This document shows, piece after piece, positions 5,709 to 5,878 of a stretch of DNA of 5,878 nucleotides. The position numbers were made by a program, and so were the translations under genes. The notes below the pieces were generated by a model that saw nothing but the letters and a program-made list of their open reading frames with translations, did not search any database and was not told where the DNA came from. The DNA comes from Sulfuricurvum sp. (lineage in GTDB: Bacteria; Campylobacterota; Campylobacteria; Campylobacterales; Sulfurimonadaceae): the NCBI GenBank assembly GCA_022729835.1, contig DZBC01000139.1, positions 1-5,878 on the forward strand. Reading direction: 5' to 3'. Positions within the stretch are counted from its first letter, which is position 1, and each line of letters starts with the position of its first letter.

Positions 5709-5878
5709 CTTAAACGGAACTTTTTTAGGTGCGCGGCCCGATGGTGTGGACTTAGACGGAGCGTACGACTTGTCAAAACTTTTGGGTTTATCAAACGATT
5801 TGCCCTCTTTGCGCTCACCGCCAAATGGCTTCTTTTTGGAGGCATCAAAAGGCTTGCGCGGCCCATCAAAGGGTTTCT
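5691..5878 (-). CDS. Basic low-complexity C-terminal tail of an unidentified protein (5' end beyond window)
   Basis: An open minus-strand frame of 61 codons enters at the right edge and ends with TAG at 5691-5693. The peptide is rich in Lys, Pro, Phe, Ser, Gly and Asp, with repeated short units such as KPFDG, KPFDAS, KPFGG, KSFDK and KSFDKS. Such disordered basic tails are common at the C-terminus of DEAD-box RNA helicases and of RsuA/RluB-type pseudouridine synthases, where they help bind RNA. The repeated in-frame units argue that this frame is real. No catalytic domain is visible, so the protein cannot be named. It converges on the pseudouridine synthase gene with overlapping stop codons. 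Confidence 0.7.
   Translation of the reverse strand, partial: KPFDGPRKPFDASKKKPFGGERKEGKSFDKPKSFDKSYAPSKSTPSGRAPKKVPFKGPKKP

Noticed and set aside
5588..5869. Minus-strand open frame of 93 codons crossing the convergent stops
   Set aside because: It runs antisense through the conserved end of the pseudouridine synthase and in another frame from the repeat-rich basic tail, whose in-frame units are more convincing.
1..5878. tRNA, rRNA, CRISPR array, insertion sequence or attachment site
   Set aside because: No cloverleaf, spaced direct repeats, transposase or terminal inverted repeats were seen; nearly all of the window is accounted for by coding sequence.

Overview
The window reads as chromosomal DNA of a Campylobacterota (Epsilonproteobacteria)-like organism of moderate GC. 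This is inferred from gene content: a carboxynorspermidine decarboxylase (nspC), the polyamine route typical of that phylum, next to a split PqiA/LetA pair with a large MCE protein. No rRNA or other marker fixes the taxon, so the assignment is moderate.

Layout. Four genes on the minus strand, read right to left, fill most of the window: two half-size LetA/PqiA membrane proteins (4960-4346 and 4380-3757, overlapping by 35 bp), a seven-domain MCE protein resembling LetB (3760-1100, coupled to the previous gene by an ATGA overlap), then, after a 78-bp gap with its own promoter-like sequence, nspC (1021 to beyond position 1). On the plus strand, a RluA-type pseudouridine synthase (5005-5694) diverges from the letA pair across only 44 bp. 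It converges, with overlapping stop codons, on a minus-strand gene of which only a lysine-, proline- and phenylalanine-rich tail is visible (5691-5878).

How the genes work together. The letA-like pair and the MCE gene form a likely operon for an envelope-spanning lipid transport system: LetA-like inner-membrane proteins at the base and a periplasmic tube of stacked MCE rings. No lipoprotein partner (PqiC type) is present in the window, which fits the LetAB rather than the PqiABC arrangement. nspC (polyamine synthesis) is probably transcribed at least partly on its own. The pseudouridine synthase and the basic-tail protein both point to RNA metabolism.

The strongest unexplained signal is a palindromic octamer, TACATGTA, present six times in 5.9 kb, where about 0.1 would be expected by chance at equal base composition. 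Every copy lies inside a coding sequence, every copy is followed by A on the plus strand, and four of six are the full TTACATGTAA. It resembles a genome-wide iterated palindrome such as cyanobacterial HIP1, or an uptake or methylation signal. Other notable points are the split letA, tight divergent starts lacking Shine-Dalgarno sequences, a palindrome over the nspC -10 box, and a twice-occurring hairpin sequence inside the letA and MCE genes.
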